Below, piece by piece: positions 28,243-36,560 of a DNA stretch of 64,000 nt. The DNA is from CAIKZJ01 sp964626015 (GTDB taxonomy: Bacteria > Bacteroidota > Ignavibacteria > Tepidaquicellales > Tepidaquicellaceae). Each line of letters opens with the position of its first letter. Position 1 is the first letter of the stretch. Under the pieces are notes generated by a model, which made no database searches, was not told where the DNA came from, and saw nothing but the letters and a program-made list of their open reading frames with translations. The stretch covers positions 45,489 through 109,488 of the forward strand of contig CAZVCC010000004.1 in the NCBI GenBank assembly GCA_964626015.1, in the 5' to 3' direction. Position numbers and translations under genes: made by a program.

Positions 28243-28943
28243 TGTCTGCAAAAAATACTTTAGTCATACTTGCTGGTGGTATGGCTACGAGGCTTCGGCC
28301 TGTAACCCTAAGAATTCCGAAATCCCTTATCGATATTAACAGAACCCCATTTATTATTCACCAACTCGAACTAATTAAAAAGTATGGAATTACTGAAGTT
28401 GTACTTTGTCTTGGCAATTTAGGGCAGCCTATCGAAAAACTTATAGGCAGCAATTTTGATGCTACTGTAAATATTCAATATTCCTATGATGGATATGAAC
28501 TTCTCGGTACAGGGGGTGCTATACTAAAAGCATTGCCGATGCTTAGTGATCCATTTATGGTTATGTACGGAGATTCTTATTTGGATATTGATTACATTGA
28601 AATTCTGAATTATTTTTATGATTTTAACAAATTAGGTCTAATGTCCGTCCTGAAAAATGAGGGTAAATGGGATAAAAGTAATATTATTTTCAGAGATGGA
28701 AAAATTTTAAAATATGATAAGAAAGATGACCCTGAATTTGATTTTATCGATTATGGATTCAGTATCCTGAGAAAAGAGGCTTTTAAAGATTTTCTGCATC
28801 AAAAAAACTTTGATTTGAAGGATATTTTCAAGCACCTTATTGCTAAAGGCCAGTTGCTCGGATTTGAAGTTTTTAATAGATTTTATGAAATCGGCTCTTT
28901 TAAAGGCATTGAAGAGTTAAAGAATTATTTAAAAAGTAAATAA
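28242..28943 (+). CDS. hddC: Sugar-1-phosphate nucleotidyltransferase, HddC-like
   Basis: A 233-aa nucleotidyltransferase with LAGGMATRLRPVTLRIPKSL (10-29; altered GG-x-GTRL loop with activating Lys), FMVMYGDSYLDID as the metal-binding aspartate region, and FIDYGFSILRK. Members next to HddA form GDP-D-glycero-D-manno-heptose from heptose 1-phosphate and GTP. The ATG overlaps the kinase stop by 1 nt (TGATG). Nucleotide specificity is inferred from context. Confidence 0.82.
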   Translation: MSAKNTLVILAGGMATRLRPVTLRIPKSLIDINRTPFIIHQLELIKKYGITEVVLCLGNLGQPIEKLIGSNFDATVNIQYSYDGYELLGTGGAILKALPMLSDPFMVMYGDSYLDIDYIEILNYFYDFNKLGLMSVLKNEGKWDKSNIIFRDGKILKYDKKDDPEFDFIDYGFSILRKEAFKDFLHQKNFDLKDIFKHLIAKGQLLGFEVFNRFYEIGSFKGIEELKNYLKSK

Positions 28944-28954
28944 ATATTATTTTA

Positions 28955-29554
28955 TTGGAAAAATATATATATAATTATTTTAAAGAAGTTTTAGAAGTTG
29001 CTTCGAAAATTGATAAAGTTAATGTTACAAACATTGTCGAAGACTTGAAGTATGTTAAAAATTCCGGAGGCAGATTATTTATACTTGGTGTTGGTGGAAG
29101 TGCTGCAAATGCGTCCCATACTGTTAATGATTTTAGAAAAATTTGTGGTATTGAAACTTATACACCTACGGATAACGTCTCTGAATTGACTGCTCGTGTC
29201 AACGATGACGGATGGGAAACTGTTTTTGAAAAATGGCTTATTACAAGCAGGTTGAATGATAAAGATGGCATATTAATCCTGTCTGTTGGTGGCGGTAATG
29301 TTGAAAAAAACATCAGCGTTAATCTTATCAGAGCAATCGATTTAGCTTTAAAAAGAAATGCAAGAATCATGGGCATTGTAGGCAAAGATGGCGGTTATAC
29401 AGCTAAGAACTCTACAAGTTGTGTCGTTATTCCTGTAATTAGTGAAAGCAGTATTACACCGCATTCTGAATCTTTTCAGTCAGTTGTGCTGCATTGTATT
29501 GCTACACATCCTGATTTAAAAGTGAATGAAATGAAGTGGGAATCAACAAAGTAA
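28955..29554 (+). CDS. gmhA: Sedoheptulose 7-phosphate isomerase-like SIS protein
   Basis: A 199-aa SIS-fold protein: FILGVGGSAANASHTVNDFR (about 39-58), then the GmhA-type segment TDNVSELTARVNDDGWETVF and the second loop ILSVGGGNVEKN. GmhA turns sedoheptulose 7-phosphate into D-glycero-D-manno-heptose 7-phosphate, the first step towards GDP- or ADP-heptose. It starts at TTG 28955. Gene order kinase-nucleotidyltransferase-isomerase matches known GDP-heptose cassettes. No GmhB phosphatase is present in the window. Confidence 0.82.
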   Translation: MEKYIYNYFKEVLEVASKIDKVNVTNIVEDLKYVKNSGGRLFILGVGGSAANASHTVNDFRKICGIETYTPTDNVSELTARVNDDGWETVFEKWLITSRLNDKDGILILSVGGGNVEKNISVNLIRAIDLALKRNARIMGIVGKDGGYTAKNSTSCVVIPVISESSITPHSESFQSVVLHCIATHPDLKVNEMKWESTK

Positions 29555-29567
29555 TCAATAATCCAAG

Positions 29568-30275
29568 ATGAATTTAAAAATTAAAATATTCAGCGACGGT
29601 GCAGATGTAAACGAAATGGAGAATGCTTCTAAGCTTGGCATCATAAGCGGATTTACAACAAATCCGACACTTATGAAGAAAAGTGGCATTACAGATTACA
29701 AGAAATTTGCACTTGAAGCTATCAGTAAGGTCAATAATTTGCCGATTTCATTTGAAGTTTTTTCTGATGATTTTGAAAGCATGGAGAAAGAAGCAATTAA
29801 AATATCGGGATGGGGTGAAAATGTTTACGTGAAAATTCCTGTTACAAACACTAATCGTGAATCTTCTGTTGATTTGATAAAATCTCTTGACAAAAGAGGT
29901 ATAAAGTTAAACATTACTGCAATATTGACTTTGAATCAGGTTCAGGATTTATTTGACAATCTAAATGAGAATTCAAAGTCTATTATTTCTGTTTTTGCAG
30001 GACGTATTGCAGATACTGGAGTTGATCCCATTCCTATTATGAAAAAAGCAAAATCTATACTATCTCCAAAACGTAATCTTGAACTTCTTTGGGCAAGTTC
30101 ACGTGAATTACTTAATATTTTTCAAGCTCAGGAATGCGGATGTGATATAATTACTGTTACAAATGATCTATTGAAAAAACTAAAAATGGTTGGTACGGAT
30201 CTTGGTGATTTATCTCTCGAAACTGTGAAAATGTTTTATAATGACGCAAAGTCAGCCGGATACAAGATTCTTTAG
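29568..30275 (+). CDS. Transaldolase / fructose-6-phosphate aldolase family protein
   Basis: A 235-aa TIM-barrel enzyme with SGFTTNPTLMKKSG (27-40), the Schiff-base Lys89 in VYVKIPVT, and FAGRIADTGVDP. This is the short TalC/FSA-type transaldolase. Transaldolases interconvert sedoheptulose 7-phosphate and fructose 6-phosphate by moving a dihydroxyacetone unit. Placement 13 nt after gmhA suggests that it tunes the sedoheptulose 7-phosphate pool for heptose synthesis. That link is inference; it could also be an aldolase making another sugar. Confidence 0.85.
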   Translation: MNLKIKIFSDGADVNEMENASKLGIISGFTTNPTLMKKSGITDYKKFALEAISKVNNLPISFEVFSDDFESMEKEAIKISGWGENVYVKIPVTNTNRESSVDLIKSLDKRGIKLNITAILTLNQVQDLFDNLNENSKSIISVFAGRIADTGVDPIPIMKKAKSILSPKRNLELLWASSRELLNIFQAQECGCDIITVTNDLLKKLKMVGTDLGDLSLETVKMFYNDAKSAGYKIL

Positions 30276-30293
30276 TAATTTAAAGAAAATATT

Positions 30294-31616
30294 TTGTCCT
30301 CTAAAAAAGAATTAATACTGCTGTTAATCTCAGATATTATATTTGTAAACCTTTCTTGGTCTATATATTACTACATCAGAATTGAAAGTGGATGGATTAT
30401 TTTCACAAACCCCCCGTCATTTTGGGCACCGATGTCTCTAGTCTTTGTGTATTGGTTCATTCTTTTCTATATTTCTGGTTTATATAGGCATTGGTTTGTT
30501 AGGTCGAGATTTGATGAATTTACAACTCTTTTTCGTGCAATAAGTTTAGGTTGTCTTATTCTTTTCTTTGCGATTTTTCTTGATGATTATTATAAAGAAG
30601 CTCAGATAGTATCAAGATTTTTGATACTTATGTATTGGGCTCTTCTTATTTTTTGGGTTTCCTTTGGTAGGATGATCATAAGAGGATTTCAGTTTAGGTT
30701 GCTTAAAAAAGGATTTGGTCTTAGAAATACTCTTATAATAGGTTCGGGCGAGAAAGCGAATGAAGTTAAAGATATTATTTATTCATATCCAAAACTTGGT
30801 TATAAATTTGTTGGCTTTATAAGTGTGAAAGATAAAACTGAAAGCGATGAAGAAATTGGAATTCTTTCTGATTTGAACAAGGTAATTAATGATAGAAGTA
30901 TTGATGAAGTAATCATTGCTTCCGACCAAAAATATGAAGAACTTATTATTTCGACATTAAACATTTGTGCTGACCTCAATGTTAATGTTAAAATCGTACC
31001 GGGAGTTTATGAAATTGTTAGTGGTATGGTCAAGTCAGAACAGGTTCATGGAATTCCGTTGGTCGAAGTCAAAACAGAACTAATGCCGTTTACTTCAGCT
31101 ATTATTAAGCGTATCTTCGATTTTACTTTTTCTTTATTTATGCTTTTAATATTCATGCCTTTGCTAATATTAGTTTCAGTAATTAACTTTTTGCTTTATA
31201 AAAAGGTATTCTATGTTGAGGAAAAAGTAGGTAAAAAATCTAAAATATTTAAAAGTATTAAATTTTACACTGGCACTAATAGATTCGGACATTTATTGTC
31301 AAAGCTTTGGATTAGCGAGCTCCCTCAGTTATTGAATGTAATTTCCGGAAGAATGAGTTTGGTCGGACCCGAACCTGAAAATTATGATATCATTCAAAAA
31401 CTTTCGGGGGAAATTCCGTATTTCTCGAGACGTATGAAAGTAAAACCAGGTATTACTGGTTGGGCTCAGATCAAACAGAAATCATATTATACCTCTGATG
31501 ATTACAACAAAAAGCTTCAGTACGATTTCTACTATCTTGAAAACATGAGCTTACTTCTAGATTTAAAGATAGTTCTTAACACAATAATTTTGATATTTAG
31601 TCTTAAAGGAAAATAA
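30294..31616 (+). CDS. Polyprenyl-phosphate sugar phosphotransferase-like protein (altered catalytic dyad)
   Basis: A 440-aa WbaP/WcaJ-type protein: four N-terminal membrane helices (to about 125), a Rossmann-like middle domain (NTLIIGSGEKANEVKD, about 146), then a membrane anchor and the C-terminal phosphoglycosyltransferase domain with MSLVGPEPE and KPGITGWAQIKQKS. Such enzymes load the first sugar phosphate onto undecaprenyl phosphate. Two oddities: the usual DELPQ is WISELPQ here, so Ser341 replaces the catalytic Asp, and the KFRTM-to-DE segment is much shortened. It may be inactive, altered in specificity or structural. It starts at TTG 30294 and directly abuts the next gene. Confidence 0.8.
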   Translation: MSSKKELILLLISDIIFVNLSWSIYYYIRIESGWIIFTNPPSFWAPMSLVFVYWFILFYISGLYRHWFVRSRFDEFTTLFRAISLGCLILFFAIFLDDYYKEAQIVSRFLILMYWALLIFWVSFGRMIIRGFQFRLLKKGFGLRNTLIIGSGEKANEVKDIIYSYPKLGYKFVGFISVKDKTESDEEIGILSDLNKVINDRSIDEVIIASDQKYEELIISTLNICADLNVNVKIVPGVYEIVSGMVKSEQVHGIPLVEVKTELMPFTSAIIKRIFDFTFSLFMLLIFMPLLILVSVINFLLYKKVFYVEEKVGKKSKIFKSIKFYTGTNRFGHLLSKLWISELPQLLNVISGRMSLVGPEPENYDIIQKLSGEIPYFSRRMKVKPGITGWAQIKQKSYYTSDDYNKKLQYDFYYLENMSLLLDLKIVLNTIILIFSLKGK

Positions 31617-32339
31617 ATGAAACGAGTACTCGTAATAATTCCAACATACAACGAATCTGAAAATATTCTTAAGATCATTCCTGAAGTGTTAAATAAATCA
31701 ACATCTGAATACGAATTTAATGTTCTTGTTGTTGATGATAATTCACCTGATGGAACAGCCAAAATGGTCGAAGATTTAAATGATAAAAACGTATTCGTCA
31801 TCAAAAGAGATAAGAAGATGGGACTTGGTACAGCTTATATTGCAGGTTTTAAATTTTCTATTCAAAATAAATTTGATTATGTGTATGAAATGGATGCCGA
31901 TTTCTCTCATGACCCTAAATACCTTCCTGAATTTTTGGCAAAAATGGAAGAAGGGTATGACCTTGTTGTAGGTTCAAGGTATATCAATGGTGTTTCAGTT
32001 GTGAACTGGCCTATTCGGAGATTGTTTCTCAGCTATTTTGCTAATATTTATACTAGAGTTATTACAGGTCTTAAAGTGCACGATACAACAGCTGGATTTG
32101 CTTGCTATGACGTATCAAAACTATCTCAAATAGATTTGGATAATGTTAAATCAAATGGTTATTCTTTCCAAATAGAAATGAAGTTTAAGTATTACAAAAA
32201 GAATTTTAAAATCGCTGAAATACCTATTCTTTTTATAGATCGCAGAGCAGGTCATTCAAAAATGTCTAATAAGGTAGTTCATGAAGCTTTTTTTATCGTC
32301 TGGAAACTTAAAATTAAATCTCTTTTTGGAAAACTCTGA
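31617..32339 (+). CDS. Polyprenol-phosphate mannose synthase-like GT2 (Dpm1-like)
   Basis: A 240-aa GT2 with VLVIIPTYNESENILKII, VVDDNSPDGTAKMV, MDADFSHDPKYLP (DxD at about 97) and VGSRYINGV, the soluble Dpm1 pattern without C-terminal membrane helices. These enzymes move mannose or a related hexose from a nucleotide sugar to a polyprenyl phosphate. The product would be a donor for GT-C enzymes such as those at the window start. It begins at the upstream stop and its own TGA overlaps a CTG start. Confidence 0.88.
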   Translation: MKRVLVIIPTYNESENILKIIPEVLNKSTSEYEFNVLVVDDNSPDGTAKMVEDLNDKNVFVIKRDKKMGLGTAYIAGFKFSIQNKFDYVYEMDADFSHDPKYLPEFLAKMEEGYDLVVGSRYINGVSVVNWPIRRLFLSYFANIYTRVITGLKVHDTTAGFACYDVSKLSQIDLDNVKSNGYSFQIEMKFKYYKKNFKIAEIPILFIDRRAGHSKMSNKVVHEAFFIVWKLKIKSLFGKL

Positions 32340-34279
32340 AAAGCCCAATTGACATATCGGTTGTAATTGTTAATTATAATGTAAAGGAATTAGTAGATAA
32401 CTGTATTGCTTCAATCTATAAATCTTCAGAGAATTATAACATCCAAATATTCTTTATTGATAATCATTCTGTTGATAATAGTTTCGAGTACATTACATCT
32501 AAATATCCAGATGTTATAGGTATTTATAATAATAAGAATATTGGCTTCTCAAAAGCTAATAACATTGCCTTAAGAAAAGCTGAGGGAAATTACATTCTTG
32601 TTTTAAATCCTGATACTATTCTTGAAGAAGGAACATTTGAAAAACTAATAGACTTTTATGAGACAAATCCCGGTGTTGGGGCTGTATCTTCAAAACTTAT
32701 TCTCAGAAATGGAAAGCTCGATAGTGCTTGTCGAAGAAGTTTTCCGACCTTATCTGCAGCATTGCCGAGAATGCTCGGTCTTTCAAAAATATTCCCAAAA
32801 TCAAAACTTTTTAGCAAATATAACCTAACATATCTTGATGAAAACAAAATTACCGAGGTTGATGCTATATGCGGTGCGTTCATGTTTATGAAAAGAGATG
32901 TGCTCGATAAAGTTGGATATTTTGACGAAGATTATTTTATGTATGGCGAGGATATTGATTTATGTTACAGAATTAAAAAAGCCGGCTATAAAATTTATTA
33001 TTTTCCAAAAGTTACAACTATTCATTTGAAGGGTGAAAGTACCAGTAAAACAAAGTTTTCTTATGTTAGTAATTTTTATGGCGCAATGTCTATTTTTGTT
33101 AATAAAAATCTTAATACAAGTTCGAGAATTCTCTCATATTTATTAAAGTCTGGTATTTTTCTCAGATCTTTAGTGTCGTACACAAAAAGAAGTCTTAAGA
33201 TTGTTTATCCCGTACTTATTGATGCTGCCTTATTTTTTATTTCATTCCTTCTTTCGGTTTATTTTAGGTTTCATATATTTCCGAATAAATCTTACATCTT
33301 TATTATTTCCGTTTATATTCTTGTTTGGATCGTTATAATGTGGCTTTTCGGAATATATCTTAGAAAAAATCGGTTGACACTTTTAAAAACATTTAACGCT
33401 ATTTTTGTAGGTTTTTTCGTAAATTCTTCGATTACTTATTTTCTCAAAGAGTACGCATATTCAAGAGAAGTTATTCTTGCTTCTACTTTATGGGCACTTT
33501 TCTTTTTATTATCTTGGAGAACCGTTCTGAAATTAAAAAACTTCTTTGTTGAAAAGAATATTTTGCTTAATAAAATCAATTTGTTGGTTGTAAGTAAAAA
33601 TAAGTTAAAAGATACTATTGAAGAAAAGTTTAATTCAAGGCATAATATAATTTACTACGATCTGGAAAGCAAGGAACCGGACTTCGAAGATTTAAAAGAA
33701 ACTATTATTATAAAAAATATAAACGAAGTCGTTTTCTCGGGTGAAAATGTCGAGTCTAGAGAAATTTTTAGGTTGATGTGGACTTTCAAAGATAAAAATG
33801 TAAAATTCAAAATTGTACCATCCGATAATGAGCTTATCCTGTCCAAAATCAGAGGCGATCTAGACAATGTAGCATTCTTTGAAATTGAATATAATATTAA
33901 CAATAAATTGAATATATTTTCAAAGAGGCTGTTTGACATTATTTTATCTCTTTTACTCTTAATATTTGTTTACCCGTTTATATTTATTTATTCAAGAATA
34001 AAAGAGGAAAATGACTCTCTGGTAATTAACAAACTGCTGTTAGTACCCTATGTTCTTTCGGGGAAATACAGCTTTGTTGGTGTTCCGATTTGGTACGATG
34101 ATTATGATTTTTACTTTCTTGGTAAAAAGGGTTTGACCGGTATGATTCAGCTTTACGGTAAAGAAATTCGTAATAAAGAAGATGAGAATAAATATCTAAT
34201 CTTCTACGCTAAGAACCAATCATTGCAATTTGATATTGAAATTTTACTAAAAACTTTTATAACAATTATTAAAAAATAA
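32336..34279 (+). CDS. GT2 glycosyltransferase fused to a degenerate phosphoglycosyltransferase, CTG start
   Basis: The first in-frame TTG (32762) lies inside the GT2 domain. The frame upstream encodes a full GT2 start (SPIDISVVIVNYNVKELVDN, NNKNIGFSKANNIAL, LNPDT) and is closed by TAA at 32315. The only NTG available is CTG 32336, overlapping the previous stop as CTGA. This gives 647 aa. Residues 1 to about 275 are GT2 (EDIDLCYRIKKAGY near 205). About 290-395 holds four membrane helices, followed by a Rossmann-like part. The C-terminus starts like a sugar transferase (KRLFDIILSLLLL) but lacks DELPQ and has SFVGVP in place of SLVGP. It probably acts as a glycosyltransferase with a non-catalytic membrane partner domain. 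Confidence 0.8.
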   Translation: MKSPIDISVVIVNYNVKELVDNCIASIYKSSENYNIQIFFIDNHSVDNSFEYITSKYPDVIGIYNNKNIGFSKANNIALRKAEGNYILVLNPDTILEEGTFEKLIDFYETNPGVGAVSSKLILRNGKLDSACRRSFPTLSAALPRMLGLSKIFPKSKLFSKYNLTYLDENKITEVDAICGAFMFMKRDVLDKVGYFDEDYFMYGEDIDLCYRIKKAGYKIYYFPKVTTIHLKGESTSKTKFSYVSNFYGAMSIFVNKNLNTSSRILSYLLKSGIFLRSLVSYTKRSLKIVYPVLIDAALFFISFLLSVYFRFHIFPNKSYIFIISVYILVWIVIMWLFGIYLRKNRLTLLKTFNAIFVGFFVNSSITYFLKEYAYSREVILASTLWALFFLLSWRTVLKLKNFFVEKNILLNKINLLVVSKNKLKDTIEEKFNSRHNIIYYDLESKEPDFEDLKETIIIKNINEVVFSGENVESREIFRLMWTFKDKNVKFKIVPSDNELILSKIRGDLDNVAFFEIEYNINNKLNIFSKRLFDIILSLLLLIFVYPFIFIYSRIKEENDSLVINKLLLVPYVLSGKYSFVGVPIWYDDYDFYFLGKKGLTGMIQLYGKEIRNKEDENKYLIFYAKNQSLQFDIEILLKTFITIIKK

Positions 34280-34282
34280 ATT

Positions 34283-35224
34283 ATGGTACTGGAATTTGAA
34301 AAGCCAATATTAGAACTTGAGCAGAAAATTGAAGAGATGAGAAAAATGGCTGATAGTCTTGATATTAGCGACGAAATTAATCGTCTCGAAAGCAAAGTCA
34401 ATGAGCTGAGAAAAAACGTGTTCGATAATCTTACTCCTTGGCAGATTGTCCAGCTTGCTAGACATCCGAACAGACCTTATACTCTAGATTATATTTACCT
34501 TATGACCGATAACTTTGTTGAGTTTCATGGCGACAGAAACTATAAAGATGATAAAGCCGTTGTTGGTGGATTTGCATCTATTGGTGATCAGACAGTTATG
34601 ATTATTGGTCAGCAAAAAGGTAGAGATACTAAGTCAAACCTATACAGAAACTTCGGCATGATGAATCCGGAAGGCTATAGAAAAGCTATGCGTTTAATGA
34701 AGCTTGCAGAGAAGTTTGATAAACCGGTTATAACTTTATTAGATACTCCCGGTGCTTTCCCGGGAATTGAAGCTGAAGAGCGTGGTCAGGCTGAAGCAAT
34801 CGCAAGAAACCTTATTGAAATGTCTAGACTCAAAGTTCCGATGATTGTCGTTATTATTGGTGAAGGCGCTTCAGGCGGTGCTCTTGGAATTGGTATCGGT
34901 GATAGAATCCTTATGCTGAAGTACTGCTGGTATTCTGTTATCTCTCCCGAATCATGTTCCTCTATTCTTTGGAGAAGCTGGGATTTTAAGGAACAGGCTG
35001 CAGAAGCTTTAAAGCTTACTGCGGGCGATTTGCTGAAACTCGGTATTATTGACAGAATAATCGATGAACCAAGTGGTGGTGCTCACAGAAATCATCAGGA
35101 AGCAGCTAACATCCTGAAAGCAGCTTTAATTGAAGAACTCGGTGAAGTAAAGAAAATTAAAAAAGAAAAACTACTCGATAATAGAATTAAAAAGTTTGAG
35201 AAAATGGGTTTCTGGAAAGAATAA
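34283..35224 (+). CDS. accA: Acetyl-CoA carboxylase carboxyltransferase subunit alpha
   Basis: A 313-aa protein of normal length. The N-terminal helical part (LEFEKPILELEQKIEEMRKM) is typical of AccA. The core has LARHPNRPYTLDYI, GQQKGRDTK, LLDTPGAFPGIEAEERGQ and IGEGASGGALGIG, the oxyanion-hole glycines. With AccD it transfers carboxyl groups from biotin to acetyl-CoA to make malonyl-CoA for fatty acids. accD is not in the window. It starts 3 nt after the fused glycosyltransferase gene and 3 nt before murA. Confidence 0.96.
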   Translation: MVLEFEKPILELEQKIEEMRKMADSLDISDEINRLESKVNELRKNVFDNLTPWQIVQLARHPNRPYTLDYIYLMTDNFVEFHGDRNYKDDKAVVGGFASIGDQTVMIIGQQKGRDTKSNLYRNFGMMNPEGYRKAMRLMKLAEKFDKPVITLLDTPGAFPGIEAEERGQAEAIARNLIEMSRLKVPMIVVIIGEGASGGALGIGIGDRILMLKYCWYSVISPESCSSILWRSWDFKEQAAEALKLTAGDLLKLGIIDRIIDEPSGGAHRNHQEAANILKAALIEELGEVKKIKKEKLLDNRIKKFEKMGFWKE

Positions 35225-35227
35225 ACA

Positions 35228-36544
35228 ATGGTATCGCATTCCGATAATTCTAAGTTTATAATCAAAGGTGCTAAACCTTTGCATGGCTCTGTTAAAGTGT
35301 CAGGTGCTAAGAATTCAGCCACAAAACTAATGGTTGCTTCTATGCTGTCTGATGAAAAATCATTCTTTAATAATTCTCCTAACGGAATCAGCGAACTTGG
35401 AGTTACTATCGACCTTTGTAAAATTCTCGGAAGTGATATTAAACAAACGGATGATAAACTTGAAATTCAAACACCAAATATTAATACCTCTGAAATTCCT
35501 TCTGATTACGGCAATGTAAACAGAGTATCTATTCTTACTGCGGGTGTATTACTTCATAGAAATGGTGAAGCCAAAATTCCTATACCTGGAGGATGTAAAA
35601 TTGGTTCCCGCCCTGTAAATTTTCATATCGAAGGACTTAAAAAACTCGGATGCGCTGTTGAAATGTCTGACTATTTTTATCACCTAAAAGCAGATAATCT
35701 ACGAGGTAATAATATTCATCTCGAGTATCCAAGTGTAGGCGCTACTGAAAATATTCTTATGGCTGCAACACTCGCTAAAGGCAGAACAATAATATTTAAC
35801 GCAGCAATAGAACCGGAAATTTATGATTTAATTAAGTACCTTCAAAAGATGGGTGCTATTATTGAAATAAGTACCGACAGAAAAATAACTATAGAAGGTG
35901 TTGATAAACTATATGGTGCTAAACACAGCGTTATCCCTGATAGAAATCAGGCAGCTTCGTTTGCCGTTGCAGGCCTCGTTACAAAAGGTGATGTTTTTGT
36001 CGAAAATGCCGTTCAGGATGATTTGATTACCTTTCTTAATACTATCCGCCGTGTCGGGGGTGAGTTTGAAATCAAAGATAACGGTATTAGATTCTTCTAT
36101 AATGGTGACTTTAATCCAATAGCAGTTGAGACTAACGTTCATCCCGGTTTTATGACAGACTGGCAGCAGCCCCTTGTAATTCTTTTAACTCAAGCCAATG
36201 GAATTTCCATAGTGCATGAAACTGTCTATGAAAAACGATTCGGTTATGTTACGGAACTCAAAAAGATGGGTGCTGAAATTGAATTGTATAATACTTGTCT
36301 CGGTGGTTTGGTTTGCAGGTTTGCGAATCAGGAATACTATCATAGCGCTGTCATTAAAGGACCTGTTTCATTGAAAGGTGCTGAAATTGTTGTTCCGGAT
36401 TTGCGTGCAGGTATGTCATATCTTATCGCTGGTCTAATTGCCGAAGGTGAAACAGTGATAAATGGTATTAGATTCATCGATAGAGGTTACGAAAACATTG
36501 ATTGCAAATTAAAGGATTTGGGCGCAGATATTAAACGCGTTTAA
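35228..36544 (+). CDS. murA: UDP-N-acetylglucosamine 1-carboxyvinyltransferase
   Basis: A 438-aa EPSP-synthase-fold enzyme that makes the first committed peptidoglycan precursor from UDP-GlcNAc and phosphoenolpyruvate. Visible: GAKNSATKL with Lys28, the active Cys123 in PGGCKIGSRPVN (a Cys, not the Asp of fosfomycin-insensitive forms), VGATENILMAATLAKG, and DLRAGMSYLIAGLIAEG. It has normal length. It is translated from the same cluster as accA and the carboxyltransferase gene that follows. Confidence 0.96.
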   Translation: MVSHSDNSKFIIKGAKPLHGSVKVSGAKNSATKLMVASMLSDEKSFFNNSPNGISELGVTIDLCKILGSDIKQTDDKLEIQTPNINTSEIPSDYGNVNRVSILTAGVLLHRNGEAKIPIPGGCKIGSRPVNFHIEGLKKLGCAVEMSDYFYHLKADNLRGNNIHLEYPSVGATENILMAATLAKGRTIIFNAAIEPEIYDLIKYLQKMGAIIEISTDRKITIEGVDKLYGAKHSVIPDRNQAASFAVAGLVTKGDVFVENAVQDDLITFLNTIRRVGGEFEIKDNGIRFFYNGDFNPIAVETNVHPGFMTDWQQPLVILLTQANGISIVHETVYEKRFGYVTELKKMGAEIELYNTCLGGLVCRFANQEYYHSAVIKGPVSLKGAEIVVPDLRAGMSYLIAGLIAEGETVINGIRFIDRGYENIDCKLKDLGADIKRV

Positions 36545-36560
36545 CTTAAATAATTTTCTT

